DNA of 33,348 nt, from positions 1 through 33,348 of IMG/VR virus record IMGVR_UViG_3300043411_001923; one strand, written 5' to 3'. A program made the position numbers and the translations under genes. Every line of letters starts with the position of its first letter. Positions within the stretch are counted from its first letter, which is position 1. The notes under the pieces were generated by a model. The model ran no database searches and was not told the DNA's origin. It worked only from the letters and a program-made list of their open reading frames with translations. This DNA comes from a virus. Positions 23,886-31,200 of this stretch are shown one piece after another.

Positions 23886-23914
23886 TTGCGACGGCGCTAG
23901 CCGTCGACTAGTAT
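23886..23914 (+). promoter_or_regulatory. Promoter TTGCGA-17-TAGTAT before the 285-aa gene
   Basis: ACTTGCGACGGCGC (23884-23897) repeats the left half of the divergent operator, and GTCGACTA repeats the element seen before the -10 boxes of the two minus promoters. TTGCGA (23886-23891) and TAGTAT (23909-23914) are 17 nt apart. The right half of the palindrome is degraded here. Confidence 0.75.
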
Positions 23915-23945
23915 CAGTGGTGAAGCGAGACAGAGGAGCACACGG

Positions 23946-24803
23946 ATGACCAACCCAGCCGCCGAGTACGCCGCAGCGATCGACACGCAGATCGCCGAGC
24001 TGGAGACGGCTGCGGCCCGGACCCGCAGCCAGATGAGCCGAGTCGCCGATCACATCATGCGGCTGGCTGGCGCCACGCCCGAGCAGGACCGTCGGGGCAA
24101 CATCGTCTCCTGGTCCATGAGCTTCGTGGACGCCACGGACGCCCTGCGGATCGACCACCCCTCGCTCGCCGAGTGGGAGGCCCTGAGCGAGACCCTCGAC
24201 CACCAGGTCGACGGCCTGGTCGAGCTGCGGGCCATCTACGCCGAGCACCAGTGGAGCCGCTTCTTCCTGGTCAACAACTCAAACGGCCACATCCACTCCA
24301 GCATGTCCTGCGGGACCTGCTTCCCCACCACCCAGTACCGCTGGGTGACCAGCCTGTCGGGCCAGACCGAGGCCGAGGCCGTCGCCGAGCTGGGCGAGAT
24401 CCTGTGCTCGGTCTGCTACCCCTCGGCGCCGTCGGCCTGGACCGACGGTGAGTCCCGGGCCACGGTCGAGGCCCGTGCCGCACGTGAGGCCAAGAAGGCC
24501 GCCGCCGCAGCGAAGAAGATCGAGAAGGCCCTCGTCCCCGAGGACCCGACCGGTGGCTACACGACGGTCGGCAAGGCCAACGGCGGCTGGCAGGACACGA
24601 TCACCACCACCCACGCCGCCAAGCAGTGGCTGACCAACTACTTCGAGTGGAAGGGTTACCGGGGCGGTGAGGATCACGTCAGCTACCAGACCATAGATGC
24701 CGAGGCCATCGCCGCCCTGCTGGTCGGTCGGCCCGGCGTGAAGGAAGAGACCCCGGAGGCCGTCCTGGCCGCCGCCGAGAAGAGAGCAGCGAAGCGCTCA
24801 TGA
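23946..24803 (+). CDS. Conserved actinophage protein with Cys-pair (zinc ribbon-like) motifs
   Basis: The protein is 285 aa with an AGAGGAG Shine-Dalgarno. Residues of about 1-90 are helical. The centre, FFLVNNSNGHIHSSMSCGTC and EILCSVCYPSAP, has CxxC pairs and a His and is a pattern I recognise from many actinophage proteins of unknown role. A Lys/Ala-rich coil (AREAKKAAAAAKKIEKAL) follows, then a C-terminal region. The two CxxC pairs could bind one zinc. It is probably an early cytoplasmic protein. Its stop overlaps a tiny ORF (ATGA). Confidence 0.82.
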   Translation: MTNPAAEYAAAIDTQIAELETAAARTRSQMSRVADHIMRLAGATPEQDRRGNIVSWSMSFVDATDALRIDHPSLAEWEALSETLDHQVDGLVELRAIYAEHQWSRFFLVNNSNGHIHSSMSCGTCFPTTQYRWVTSLSGQTEAEAVAELGEILCSVCYPSAPSAWTDGESRATVEARAAREAKKAAAAAKKIEKALVPEDPTGGYTTVGKANGGWQDTITTTHAAKQWLTNYFEWKGYRGGEDHVSYQTIDAEAIAALLVGRPGVKEETPEAVLAAAEKRAAKRS

Positions 24804-24898
24804 GGCTGCTCGTCGAGCTGCTGCTGTACGACCTGTTGGAGATCGGCGTGCTGCTGTACTACGATCGTCACCATGTCCCGATGGCCCGAACGCCCTGA
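24800..24898 (+). CDS. Tiny ORF coupled to the 285-aa gene
   Basis: This is a 32-codon ORF starting with an ATGA overlap. The product is Leu-rich (RLLVELLLYDLLEIGVLLYY), amphipathic, then a short polar end. The overlap type is the same as at real junctions in this genome, but its length is too short for certainty. It overlaps the alternative tiny ORF at 24873. Confidence 0.3.
   Translation: MRLLVELLLYDLLEIGVLLYYDRHHVPMARTP
24860..24865 (+). promoter_or_regulatory. Putative -10 box (TACGAT) before the tRNA cluster
   Basis: TACGATCGTCACC precedes an ATG at 24873 by 7 nt, nearly matching the sequence before the resolvase gene on the other strand. It could serve a leaderless mini-ORF and also drive the tRNA genes that begin about 100 nt downstream. 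No clear -35 is visible. Confidence 0.4.
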
Positions 24899-24941
24899 GC
24901 CGAATCAGGTCCCGCTCCGACAGCGAAAGCCCCAAGGCTGA
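24873..24941 (+). CDS. Tiny leaderless ORF upstream of tRNA genes
   Basis: This is a 22-codon ORF (MSRWPERPEPNQVPLRQRKP...), basic and Pro-rich, with no Shine-Dalgarno. The only support is the TACGAT box 7 nt before the ATG. It may be a leader peptide or chance. Confidence 0.2.
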   Translation: MSRWPERPEPNQVPLRQRKPQG

Positions 24942-24971
24942 GCTGATCGTTGAGCGGGGCCTGCATCACTT

Positions 24972-25047
24972 CGGGGTGTGGCCAAGCTGGTATGGCGCCT
25001 GGTTTGGGACCAGGAGATCGGACGTTCGAGTCGTCCCACCCCGACCA
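24972..25047 (+). tRNA. tRNA-Pro(TGG)
   Basis: The acceptor stem is CGGGGTG/CACCCCG, the D stem GCCA/TGGC, the anticodon stem CCTGG/CCAGG with loop TTTGGGA, and the T arm GGACG-TTCGAGT-CGTCC. All stems pair fully. CCA is encoded at 25045-25047. Pro CCG/CCA codons are frequent in this genome. Confidence 0.95.
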
Positions 25048-25048
25048 A

Positions 25049-25119
25049 GCGGTCGTGGTGTAGCGGTAACACGCTGGACTCTCAATCCGGTATCGAGGGT
25101 TCGACCCCCTCCGATCGCA
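25049..25119 (+). tRNA. tRNA-Glu(CTC)
   Basis: The acceptor stem is GCGGTCG/CGATCGC with one G-T pair, the D stem GTGT/ACAC, the anticodon loop CTCTCAA, and the T arm GAGGG-TTCGACC-CCCTC. The anticodon CTC reads GAG, the dominant Glu codon here. CCA is not encoded. One base separates it from tRNA-Pro. Confidence 0.93.
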
Positions 25120-25139
25120 CTAGCCACCACCTCGATCAA

Positions 25140-25214
25140 GCAGGTGTAGCTCAACTGGTAGAGCGGCGGCTTCCAAACCCGTGTCTGCTGGGGGTTCGAG
25201 TCCTCCCGCCTGCG
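25140..25214 (+). tRNA. tRNA-Trp(CCA), irregular anticodon arm
   Basis: The acceptor stem is GCAGGTG/CGCCTGC, the D stem GCTC/GAGC, and the T arm GGGGG-TTCGAGT-CCTCC, all well formed. The anticodon loop TTCCAAA gives CCA with T33. The anticodon stem GCGGC/CCCGT has a C-C mismatch next to the loop, and the variable region is 7 nt rather than 4-5. It may be functional but atypical. Confidence 0.8.
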
Positions 25215-25242
25215 CTCAACGATCAGCTCGGCCCCCTCCCCG

Positions 25243-25318
25243 GGACCTGTAGCTCAGTGGCCAGAGCAGCGAACTCTTAATTCGATGGTCGGGAGTTCGA
25301 CTCTCCCCAGGTCCACCA
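25243..25318 (+). tRNA. tRNA-Lys(CTT)
   Basis: The acceptor stem is GGACCTG/CAGGTCC, the D stem GCTC/GAGC, the anticodon loop CTCTTAA (CTT), and the T arm GGGAG-TTCGACT-CTCCC. There is one G-A mismatch at the top of the anticodon stem. CCA is encoded at 25316-25318. Confidence 0.93.
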
Positions 25319-25319
25319 T

Positions 25320-25394
25320 TCCCCGGTAGTTCAAGCAGGCGAGAACGTCGGATTGTTACTCCGAATGTTGGAGGTTCGAGTCCTCCCCGGGGAG
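25320..25394 (+). tRNA. tRNA-Asn(GTT)
   Basis: The acceptor stem is TCCCCGG/CCGGGGA, the D stem GTTC/GAAC, the anticodon stem TCGGA/TCCGA with loop TTGTTAC (GTT), and the T arm GGAGG-TTCGAGT-CCTCC. CCA is not encoded. It starts 2 nt after tRNA-Lys. Confidence 0.93.
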
Positions 25395-25420
25395 CTGACA
25401 CAGCGAGTAGTGTTAAGTCC

Positions 25421-25846
25421 ATGACCGACATGGCTGCGTACATGAGACGGAGGCGAGAGGGTAGACGACAGATGGCACGAGATCGTTTGGGGGGTGTGTG
25501 TATCGAGTGTGGCACGTCTGAGCATCTCGACTTCGATCACATCGACCCGACCACTAAGCGTCTCAACGTCTCATCTGCCAAGTGTCTCGACGGTCCGCTG
25601 GAGCGACTGCTGACAGAGGTCGACAAGTGCCAGCTCCTCTGCAGGGATCACCACGTAGAGCGCTCGCGACGAGAGGGGCACCTGAGGGGAGGACAGAACA
25701 AGATCATCGATCCGCAACACGGCACGTGGGCGATGTATGAGCGTGAGGGATGTAAGTGCAGCGTCTGCCGTACGTGGCGGCGCCAGTACCGTGCCGGTGC
25801 CGTGGACGCTCGGGGCAACCCGAGAACTCATTCCAGTGTGGTGTAG
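25421..25846 (+). CDS. HNH endonuclease embedded in the tRNA cluster
   Basis: The protein is 141 aa. A zinc-binding CIECG, then LDFDHID (the HNH D-H pair), an Asn segment (RLNVSS) and CQLLCRDHH form a complete HNH motif at residues of about 27-78. A second Cys pair, GCKCSVC, follows near residue 107, and the flanks are very basic. Such free-standing HNH enzymes often act as homing endonucleases. TAGTGT lies 7 nt before the ATG with no Shine-Dalgarno. Codon use is less GC-biased than its neighbours, which suggests separate origin. Its last 15 nt, including the TAG stop, lie inside tRNA-Gln. Confidence 0.9.
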   Translation: MTDMAAYMRRRREGRRQMARDRLGGVCIECGTSEHLDFDHIDPTTKRLNVSSAKCLDGPLERLLTEVDKCQLLCRDHHVERSRREGHLRGGQNKIIDPQHGTWAMYEREGCKCSVCRTWRRQYRAGAVDARGNPRTHSSVV

Positions 25847-25902
25847 AGGCAACACGCCAGGCCCTGGACCTGGAGTCGGGGGTTCGAGACCTCCCGCTGG
25901 AT
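25832..25902 (+). tRNA. tRNA-Gln(CTG), with C33
   Basis: The acceptor stem is TCCAGTG/CGCTGGA, the D stem GTGT/ACAC, the anticodon stem CCAGG/CCTGG, and the T arm GGGGG-TTCGAGA-CCTCC, all paired. The loop CCCTGGA gives the anticodon CTG but has C where U33 is nearly universal. CCA is not encoded. The 5' end overlaps the HNH gene. The 3' end is 1 nt from the converging glycosyltransferase stop. Confidence 0.85.
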
Positions 25903-25903
25903 C

Positions 25904-26650
25904 TCAGTCCTTCAGCAGGGGGGCCACGTCGTCGGGGAACCGGTACGTGTCCCTCCAGTGCCGGAGGCCCGCCTGGATCCGCTCCGAGCGCATCAGCTCG
26001 TCCTCGGTGCCAGTCACGTGGGTGGACGCTGCAAGCAGCTCCACGATGTGATCGGCGCTGAAGCGCACGTCCGGCCAGCGGCGCCACCCGGCGCCCGGCA
26101 TGAACAGCCCGGAGTCGGCGATGATCATCGAGTGCACCACGTGCTCCCAGCAGTTCTGGAACTCGGTGTCGAACAGCCCGGCGTACTCGACGGCGGCCCG
26201 GGAGTAGTAGACCCAGGAGCCGACGCACTCGTAGTGGTATGTGAAGGCGTGGTCGGTGTCGACCTGGAAGTTCCGCTCCCCGGCGTGGGCGTACATCGAG
26301 TGCTGCATGCCCCAGCGCTCGGACGCCTTGATGTAGCTCCGGAACGCCTTCGGGTCCTGGGGGGTCATGTCGTCCTCGACCAGGAAGATGTGCTCGGCGC
26401 CGTCGTTCATGGCGGCGTCGAGCAGGCGGTTCTTCGAGGTGGCCACGTTGGCGTGCTCGCCCCGGAGGATCGTGAATCCCATCTCACGCTCGGCGTGGTC
26501 CAGGATCTCGTGCACCTCGGGATCGGTGGACCCGTCGTCGCTGACCATGAGCCTGGCGCCCAACGGTGCGCACTGGAGCACCGACGACAGGCAGTCCCCG
26601 AGTGCGTCGGGCCGGTTGTAGCTCGTGACGCCGATCGCTACGTCGATCAT
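25904..26650 (-). CDS. Family 2-like glycosyltransferase
   Basis: The protein is 248 aa from an ATG overlapping the previous stop (ATGA). The GT-A nucleotide-binding start IGVTSYNRPDALGDCLSSVL, MVSDDGSTD and the metal-binding IFLVEDDMTP (DxD-like) are in the right order and spacing for GT2 enzymes. TSKNRLLDAA is also typical. It transfers a sugar from a nucleotide donor. There is no membrane segment, so it acts in the cytoplasm. Targets could be phage DNA, a virion protein or a host surface precursor; the sequence does not say. It is the last gene of the right-hand minus-strand operon. Confidence 0.9.
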   Translation of the reverse strand: MIDVAIGVTSYNRPDALGDCLSSVLQCAPLGARLMVSDDGSTDPEVHEILDHAEREMGFTILRGEHANVATSKNRLLDAAMNDGAEHIFLVEDDMTPQDPKAFRSYIKASERWGMQHSMYAHAGERNFQVDTDHAFTYHYECVGSWVYYSRAAVEYAGLFDTEFQNCWEHVVHSMIIADSGLFMPGAGWRRWPDVRFSADHIVELLAASTHVTGTEDELMRSERIQAGLRHWRDTYRFPDDVAPLLKD

Positions 26651-26874
26651 GGGAGCAGGTGCTCGGCAGCTTCGGTCTCCGACAACGGGGTGACCGGCAG
26701 AGCTGCCGGTGACGCCCCCAAGCCACGGTCGAGACGACCGGGGAACAGCGGCTCGTCGTCGAGCTGGTCAGCGAGCTGCGCACGCTCCTCGTTGCCACGG
26801 CCCCGGAGACGGGCCTCCTCCTTGCGAGCCTTCGACCCCCACTCCAGCAGTCGGCGCATCCGGTGCACGGCCAT
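26647..26874 (-). CDS. Small basic protein of unknown function
   Basis: The protein is 75 aa from the ATG at 26874, sharing one base with the previous stop (TGATG). The N-terminal half is basic and helical (RMRRLLEWGSKARKEEARLRGRGNEE), and the rest is acidic and Pro/Leu-rich. No family is recognised. It may bind nucleic acid or pair with the acidic protein upstream. Confidence 0.7.
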   Translation of the reverse strand: MAVHRMRRLLEWGSKARKEEARLRGRGNEERAQLADQLDDEPLFPGRLDRGLGASPAALPVTPLSETEAAEHLLP

Positions 26875-27251
26875 CAGGCGGTCTCCTCCAGGCGCAGCTC
26901 CGGGGTCGGGGGCAGCTCGGGCAGCGACACCTCTTCCGGCTCTTCCTCGGCCCAGAGCCAGCGTGCGCTGAGCAGCAGCTCGGCCGGGAGGGTGCGGGAC
27001 AGCTCGTCGTCGTCCAGGCCGAGGGCGGCAGCGAACCAGCGGCACAGGTGCCGCAGACCGGCGATCTCCTGCGTGCTGGCCTCGTCGGCGGTCGGTGTCG
27101 TCTGCAGTTCGGTGTACGCCTTGCGGAGCACCCTGACGCCCTCTGAGAGCACCTTGCGCCGCACGGGCACCGGGTCGCCGAGGATGTCGTCGGCGTCGGC
27201 GATGCGCTCCAGCTTGCGGGCGATCTCCAGGATCTCCGTGGTGTCAGCCAT
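26874..27251 (-). CDS. Acidic protein of unknown function
   Basis: The protein is 125 aa, helical at the N-terminus (EILEIARKLERIADADDIL, KVLSEGVRVLRKAYTEL), with a C-terminal acidic Pro/Glu/Leu segment (EEEPEEVSLPELPPTPELRLEE). No motif is recognised. Its ATG overlaps the upstream stop by 8 nt. Confidence 0.72.
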   Translation of the reverse strand: MADTTEILEIARKLERIADADDILGDPVPVRRKVLSEGVRVLRKAYTELQTTPTADEASTQEIAGLRHLCRWFAAALGLDDDELSRTLPAELLLSARWLWAEEEPEEVSLPELPPTPELRLEETA

Positions 27252-27591
27252 CGATCAGGCCCCCGTTGTAGTCGACGAGTGCAGCGAAGACGATCTCGGA
27301 CAGCTCCGAGCGCATCGGGGCATTCTTGCCCTCACGCCGGAACGTGAGCACCGGGTCCATGCCGCAGTTCGTGGACGACACGCCGATCCGGACGCGCCGG
27401 TCGTAGTCGTCGCCGATCTTCGAGGCGATGTCGGCCGCCAGGATGTAGCCCATCGCCAGGGTCAGGAATCGGGCCTCGGTGGTGTTCGGGTCACCTTCGA
27501 CGGTGATCGGCAGCGTGACGCTGTAGACGTTCCGCTCCCGGGTGGGTTCCAGCTTCACGAGCCGGTCGTTGACGGACACTTCGGTGGTCAT
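27244..27591 (-). CDS. Protein of unknown function
   Basis: The protein is 115 aa with an alpha/beta pattern (RNVYSVTLPITVEGD, RFLTLAMGYILAADIASKIGDDY, RRVRIGVSSTNCG). I do not recognise it. There is no Shine-Dalgarno. TACCGT (27605-27600) lies 8 nt upstream of the ATG in the 28-nt gap and is a possible leaderless promoter. Confidence 0.72.
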   Translation of the reverse strand: MTTEVSVNDRLVKLEPTRERNVYSVTLPITVEGDPNTTEARFLTLAMGYILAADIASKIGDDYDRRVRIGVSSTNCGMDPVLTFRREGKNAPMRSELSEIVFAALVDYNGGLIDG

Positions 27592-27619
27592 ACCGGGAGA
27601 CGGTAGCCCCCGGTTGGCG

Positions 27620-28021
27620 TCAGGTCAACACGGAGAGCGCTGAGCGCACCTGGTGGCCCCTGTACGGGCTGGGCGGCCAGTTCCCGGGGAGGTGGGGGTA
27701 CACCGGCCCATCGACCAGCAGCGTGCCGCTGGTGGTCTCTGTGAGGGTCCAGAAGTAGTGCTTCGCCTCGGTCAATCCGGCCAGGCCGTCCGGCGTGAAC
27801 GTGATCTCGACCCCACCTGTGCTGTAGGAGACCACTGAGACGTCCCCAGACGCCGCCTGCGTGCGTGCCAGACGCTCGTAGACCACGGCGGTGTACGTGC
27901 CACCGGAGATGAGCTGCGTCGCTCCTGAGGCATCCTGGAGCGTCAGGGGGATGACCACCGACCCGCTGATCGGCAGGCTCAGGGCCGAGGACGTAACCGA
28001 CGGGGCGATGTGGAGCGACAT
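27620..28021 (-). CDS. Beta-sandwich (tail/neck-like) protein
   Basis: The protein is 133 aa. The pattern ISGSVVIPLTLQDASGATQLISGGTYTAVVYERL ... ITFTPDGLAGLTEAKHYFWTLTET resembles the Ig-like N-terminal domain of phage baseplate proteins (BppU type) and related accessory virion proteins. This is a fold-level impression. It lies next to the large tagged protein on the same strand, away from the tail genes, which is odd if it is structural. An AGAGGG sequence lies just before the ATG. Confidence 0.65.
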   Translation of the reverse strand: MSLHIAPSVTSSALSLPISGSVVIPLTLQDASGATQLISGGTYTAVVYERLARTQAASGDVSVVSYSTGGVEITFTPDGLAGLTEAKHYFWTLTETTSGTLLVDGPVYPHLPGNWPPSPYRGHQVRSALSVLT

Positions 28022-28026
28022 GCCCT

Positions 28027-28200
28027 CTAGTGTCGCACCCAGTCCGGGTCGAAGGTGAAGCCCCCCTGGCTCATGGCGAGGACCGACCCGAGCGGCCGGG
28101 ACTGGCCCGGCTCGGATTCGGGATGCACGAGGAGCGGCTCATGTGTCGGATCGTCGGTGACCCAGACGGTGCGGCCGGTGCGGCCGACGACGGTGCTCAC
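28027..28200 (-). CDS. Small protein of unknown function
   Basis: The protein is 57 aa from the GTG at 28200, which overlaps the stop of the 1420-aa gene as GTGA. The sequence includes GRTVWVTDDPTHEPLLVHPES and ends FTFDPDWVRH. No family is recognised. The overlap and the gap of only 5 nt to the next gene support it as real. Confidence 0.65.
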   Translation of the reverse strand: MSTVVGRTGRTVWVTDDPTHEPLLVHPESEPGQSRPLGSVLAMSQGGFTFDPDWVRH

Positions 28201-31200
28201 GAGATCTCCTCCAGGGCCTTCACTGCGTTCTTCATGCTCATCTGGATCCCGTCGTCCTCGATGGTGACGAGTGTATCGGGCATCCGCTCGGCGAGCACGT
28301 GAGCCACGTCCTGGAGGTAGTGCAGGTCCGGGACCCGGACCTCCTTGACGTGCTTCGAGGACAGCTCGATCGGCGACCGGAGCTGCACCTCGACGTAGTC
28401 CCGACCCATCTGGAACGGGTGCACCCCGTTGAGCGCAGCGGCCCGAGGATCGATCGGACCCTCTACCGGCAGCGGCACGGACCCGGAGTTGAGCGAGTCG
28501 GCGATCGTGAAGGTGGCGTCGTCACGGGCCTCATCACTCATGACCAACTGGATCTCGCCGTACCAGGTAGCGGCCAGTGGCGAGACCCGGTGATTGATGT
28601 CGGTCGAGCCGTCAACGATCGGCTCCAGGGAGAACTCGGCCTCGGAGTACCCGTGCACCACGTAGCCCATGTCGAGGCCCACGGCAGCGTCGTACAGGTC
28701 ACGGTGCTTCAGGTACTCCTCACCACGCAGCGAGCGCCCCACCTCGTTCTCGGGATCGTGCATGGACCGCAGCTCCCAGTCCTCCGGCTCGCTGTAGTTG
28801 ACGATGTCCGACAGACGGTCCGCCGAGATGCGGACCACGACCTCGGCGTCCTGGACCTGCTGCTGGGCGTAGGCGGCGGACTCGACGTCCAGGAGCCGGA
28901 TGTTGCTGGTCGTCTCACGGTACTGGTCGTACGCCTCCTGGTCGGCGATGCCCGGGATGCCGTCGTCGGCGCCCGGTGTGCTGCCGCCAGTGCCGATGGG
29001 CGGCGGAGCGCAGGATGCATCGTGGCATGCGGCCAGCAGGCTCTCGGGCATGTCCGGCAGGTCGTCGGTCTCGGCGTCCCGGGCGGCGCCCATGTAGAAC
29101 GCTGCAATGGCGTCGAGGCGTGCCTGGCGGCTCGGGCTGGCGGCGGCCGTGGTCGCTGGCGGAGTCAGCGTCTTCACACCGTGCCACCCGATGTTGTCGG
29201 TGTACCGGAAGGCGTCCAGCTCGAAGACCTCGGCGGGCGTCGGGTCGTCATCTCGGAGAGTGTACGGCTCACCCACTCGCCGTGCCTCCTGGATGCGATC
29301 AGCGAACTCCATGAAGCGCTTCGACCCGTCGGACTGCTTCCGGCTGTACTCCAAACCGGCCTCACCGATGGTGTACGACGGCGACAGGCGGCGACTTTCC
29401 TTGCTGCGCAGCTCAAGCACGTCCCCTAGGTGGCGCTGGTCCCAGTCGTATCCGAACCGGCCCCAGTTCGATGCGCCACGGAGGTAGCCGAGCTGATGAC
29501 CGCTGTTGTTGGCGGCGTGCAGCTCGATCCTGTTGAACCCGGCGTTGCGCAGACCCTCCTCGGTGCGCACATAGAACCGACCACCGATGCCCTTGCCGAT
29601 GTAGTCACGCTTCAGGACGACGATGTCGAAGTCGGCCCACGTCCCGCTGCTGTCCTTGAACAGCACGAACTTGAACTCACCGATCCGCTTGCCCTTCTTC
29701 GAGAGGAGGTCGCCGTGCACACTGATCGCATTGCCCCCCATCGGTGACGCGTAGCTGACCTCGGACCGGTACCCGTACTTGATGCTGTGGTTGAAGATCA
29801 GCCCGGCCTGGCGCTTCAGCTCACGCCTCGCATCAGTGCCGTACGCCTTGCGGGGGTCTGCCTCGTGCTCGGCGGCCAGAGCGAACAGCGCCTCGGCGCT
29901 CGTGCCGACACCGGGGGAGGATCCACCCTTCCCGACCGGTGGCGGAGCGCACTCCTTGGACCGGCAGGCGAACCCGTAGACCTCCAGCCCGGCGAACGGG
30001 TCGGCGGATGCAGCGAGAGCTGCGTTCGCTTCGTCGGACGGCTCGCCGTTGAGGAGGCGCTGGACGAGTCCCGGACGCCCGACGATGACCTCACCCTGCA
30101 TGACCATGTCACGGTTGGCCAGCTCCAGGACCCGCTTCCCGGCAGCCGAGTCGGGATCGAAGACCGGCAGCGTCCCCTCGATCTCGTAGCCGTCAACCCA
30201 GTCGACCACGCCGGGCATGTACGGCCGCCCCTCGACGCGAAGCTCCTTGCGCTCGTCGGTGGTGACGGGGCGCATCCCCGGGTACTTCGACGACGAGGCG
30301 TAGCCCAGCTCGCCCGGAGCGTCGACCGTCGCGAACGGGTTGGGCTTCGGGCGCATTTGGACGACGGTGATGTCGTCCTCGCCATCCCGCACGAATCGGT
30401 GAAGTCGGTGCCACCCGTCGATGATGAACTCGTCCGAGTAAGGCGATGTGATGACCCCCCAGCGCTCGCCGGGAGGGTTGACCATCCGGGGATCGTCCGG
30501 CACCAGAGCCATGTACGCAGCGTGGTACGCGGCCCAGTCGTCACCGAAGTCAGCAGCGATGTCGGGGACCTGCATCGCCCGACGCTTCGCCTCCTCGATC
30601 GGGAGCACCTCCACGTCGTACACGAACTTGTTGACGTGCTCTGCGGGGTCGATGACATCCCCCTCGCTCACCCACTGGAGAACGGCGCCCTTGGCGGATG
30701 ACGGAAGGTCGGCGAACGGCACCCCGACGACGGCCTCACCGGAGTCACCCTCCGGCTCCGTCGCGGTGAACGGGTTGTTGAGCCGGGCGTCGGCCTCGTC
30801 GAGGCGGTCCTTGTCGTTGCCCGGCTTGCTGCCGCCTGTCCCGGTCGGGGGTGGTGCACAGTCGGCGGACTGGCAGCCTGCGGCGGTCAGGTCCTCGTCG
30901 GCCAGCGGCTCGTACCAGGTCTCGTCCTCGGCCAGGGTGAAGGTGATCGCCCGCTCAACCCAATCCGTGAAGATCGATGCGGCCAGCGCAGCCTCGGTGC
31001 GCAGGTCGGAGATGTTCATCTGCAGCTCCATCTGGACGGCGTTGCCACCCTCAGGCATACCGCCGAGGGCCTGCTTGGCGACCGGGCTGGCGAGCAGGTC
31101 GGCAGTGCTGACCGGGTTGCGGCCGCGCAGTCGGGTGGCCAACGTGTCGTCACCTGCCGTCCGGTAACGGGCGCCGAGCTTGTTCCGTGTCGTACGGGCG

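Larger units (their letters stand above)
24940..25229. repeat. 17-bp perfect inverted repeat enclosing three tRNA genes
   Basis: GAGCTGATCGTTGAGCG at 24940-24956 is repeated in perfect inverse at 25213-25229. The arms enclose tRNA-Pro, tRNA-Glu and tRNA-Trp almost exactly (the right arm begins two bases inside the end of tRNA-Trp). In the transcript the arms could pair into a long stem. Confidence 0.85.

Noticed and set aside
24972-25902. tRNA genes as a prophage attachment site
   Set aside because: No integrase gene or attP-like duplicated core was seen, and the tRNA genes are complete phage copies in a cluster.
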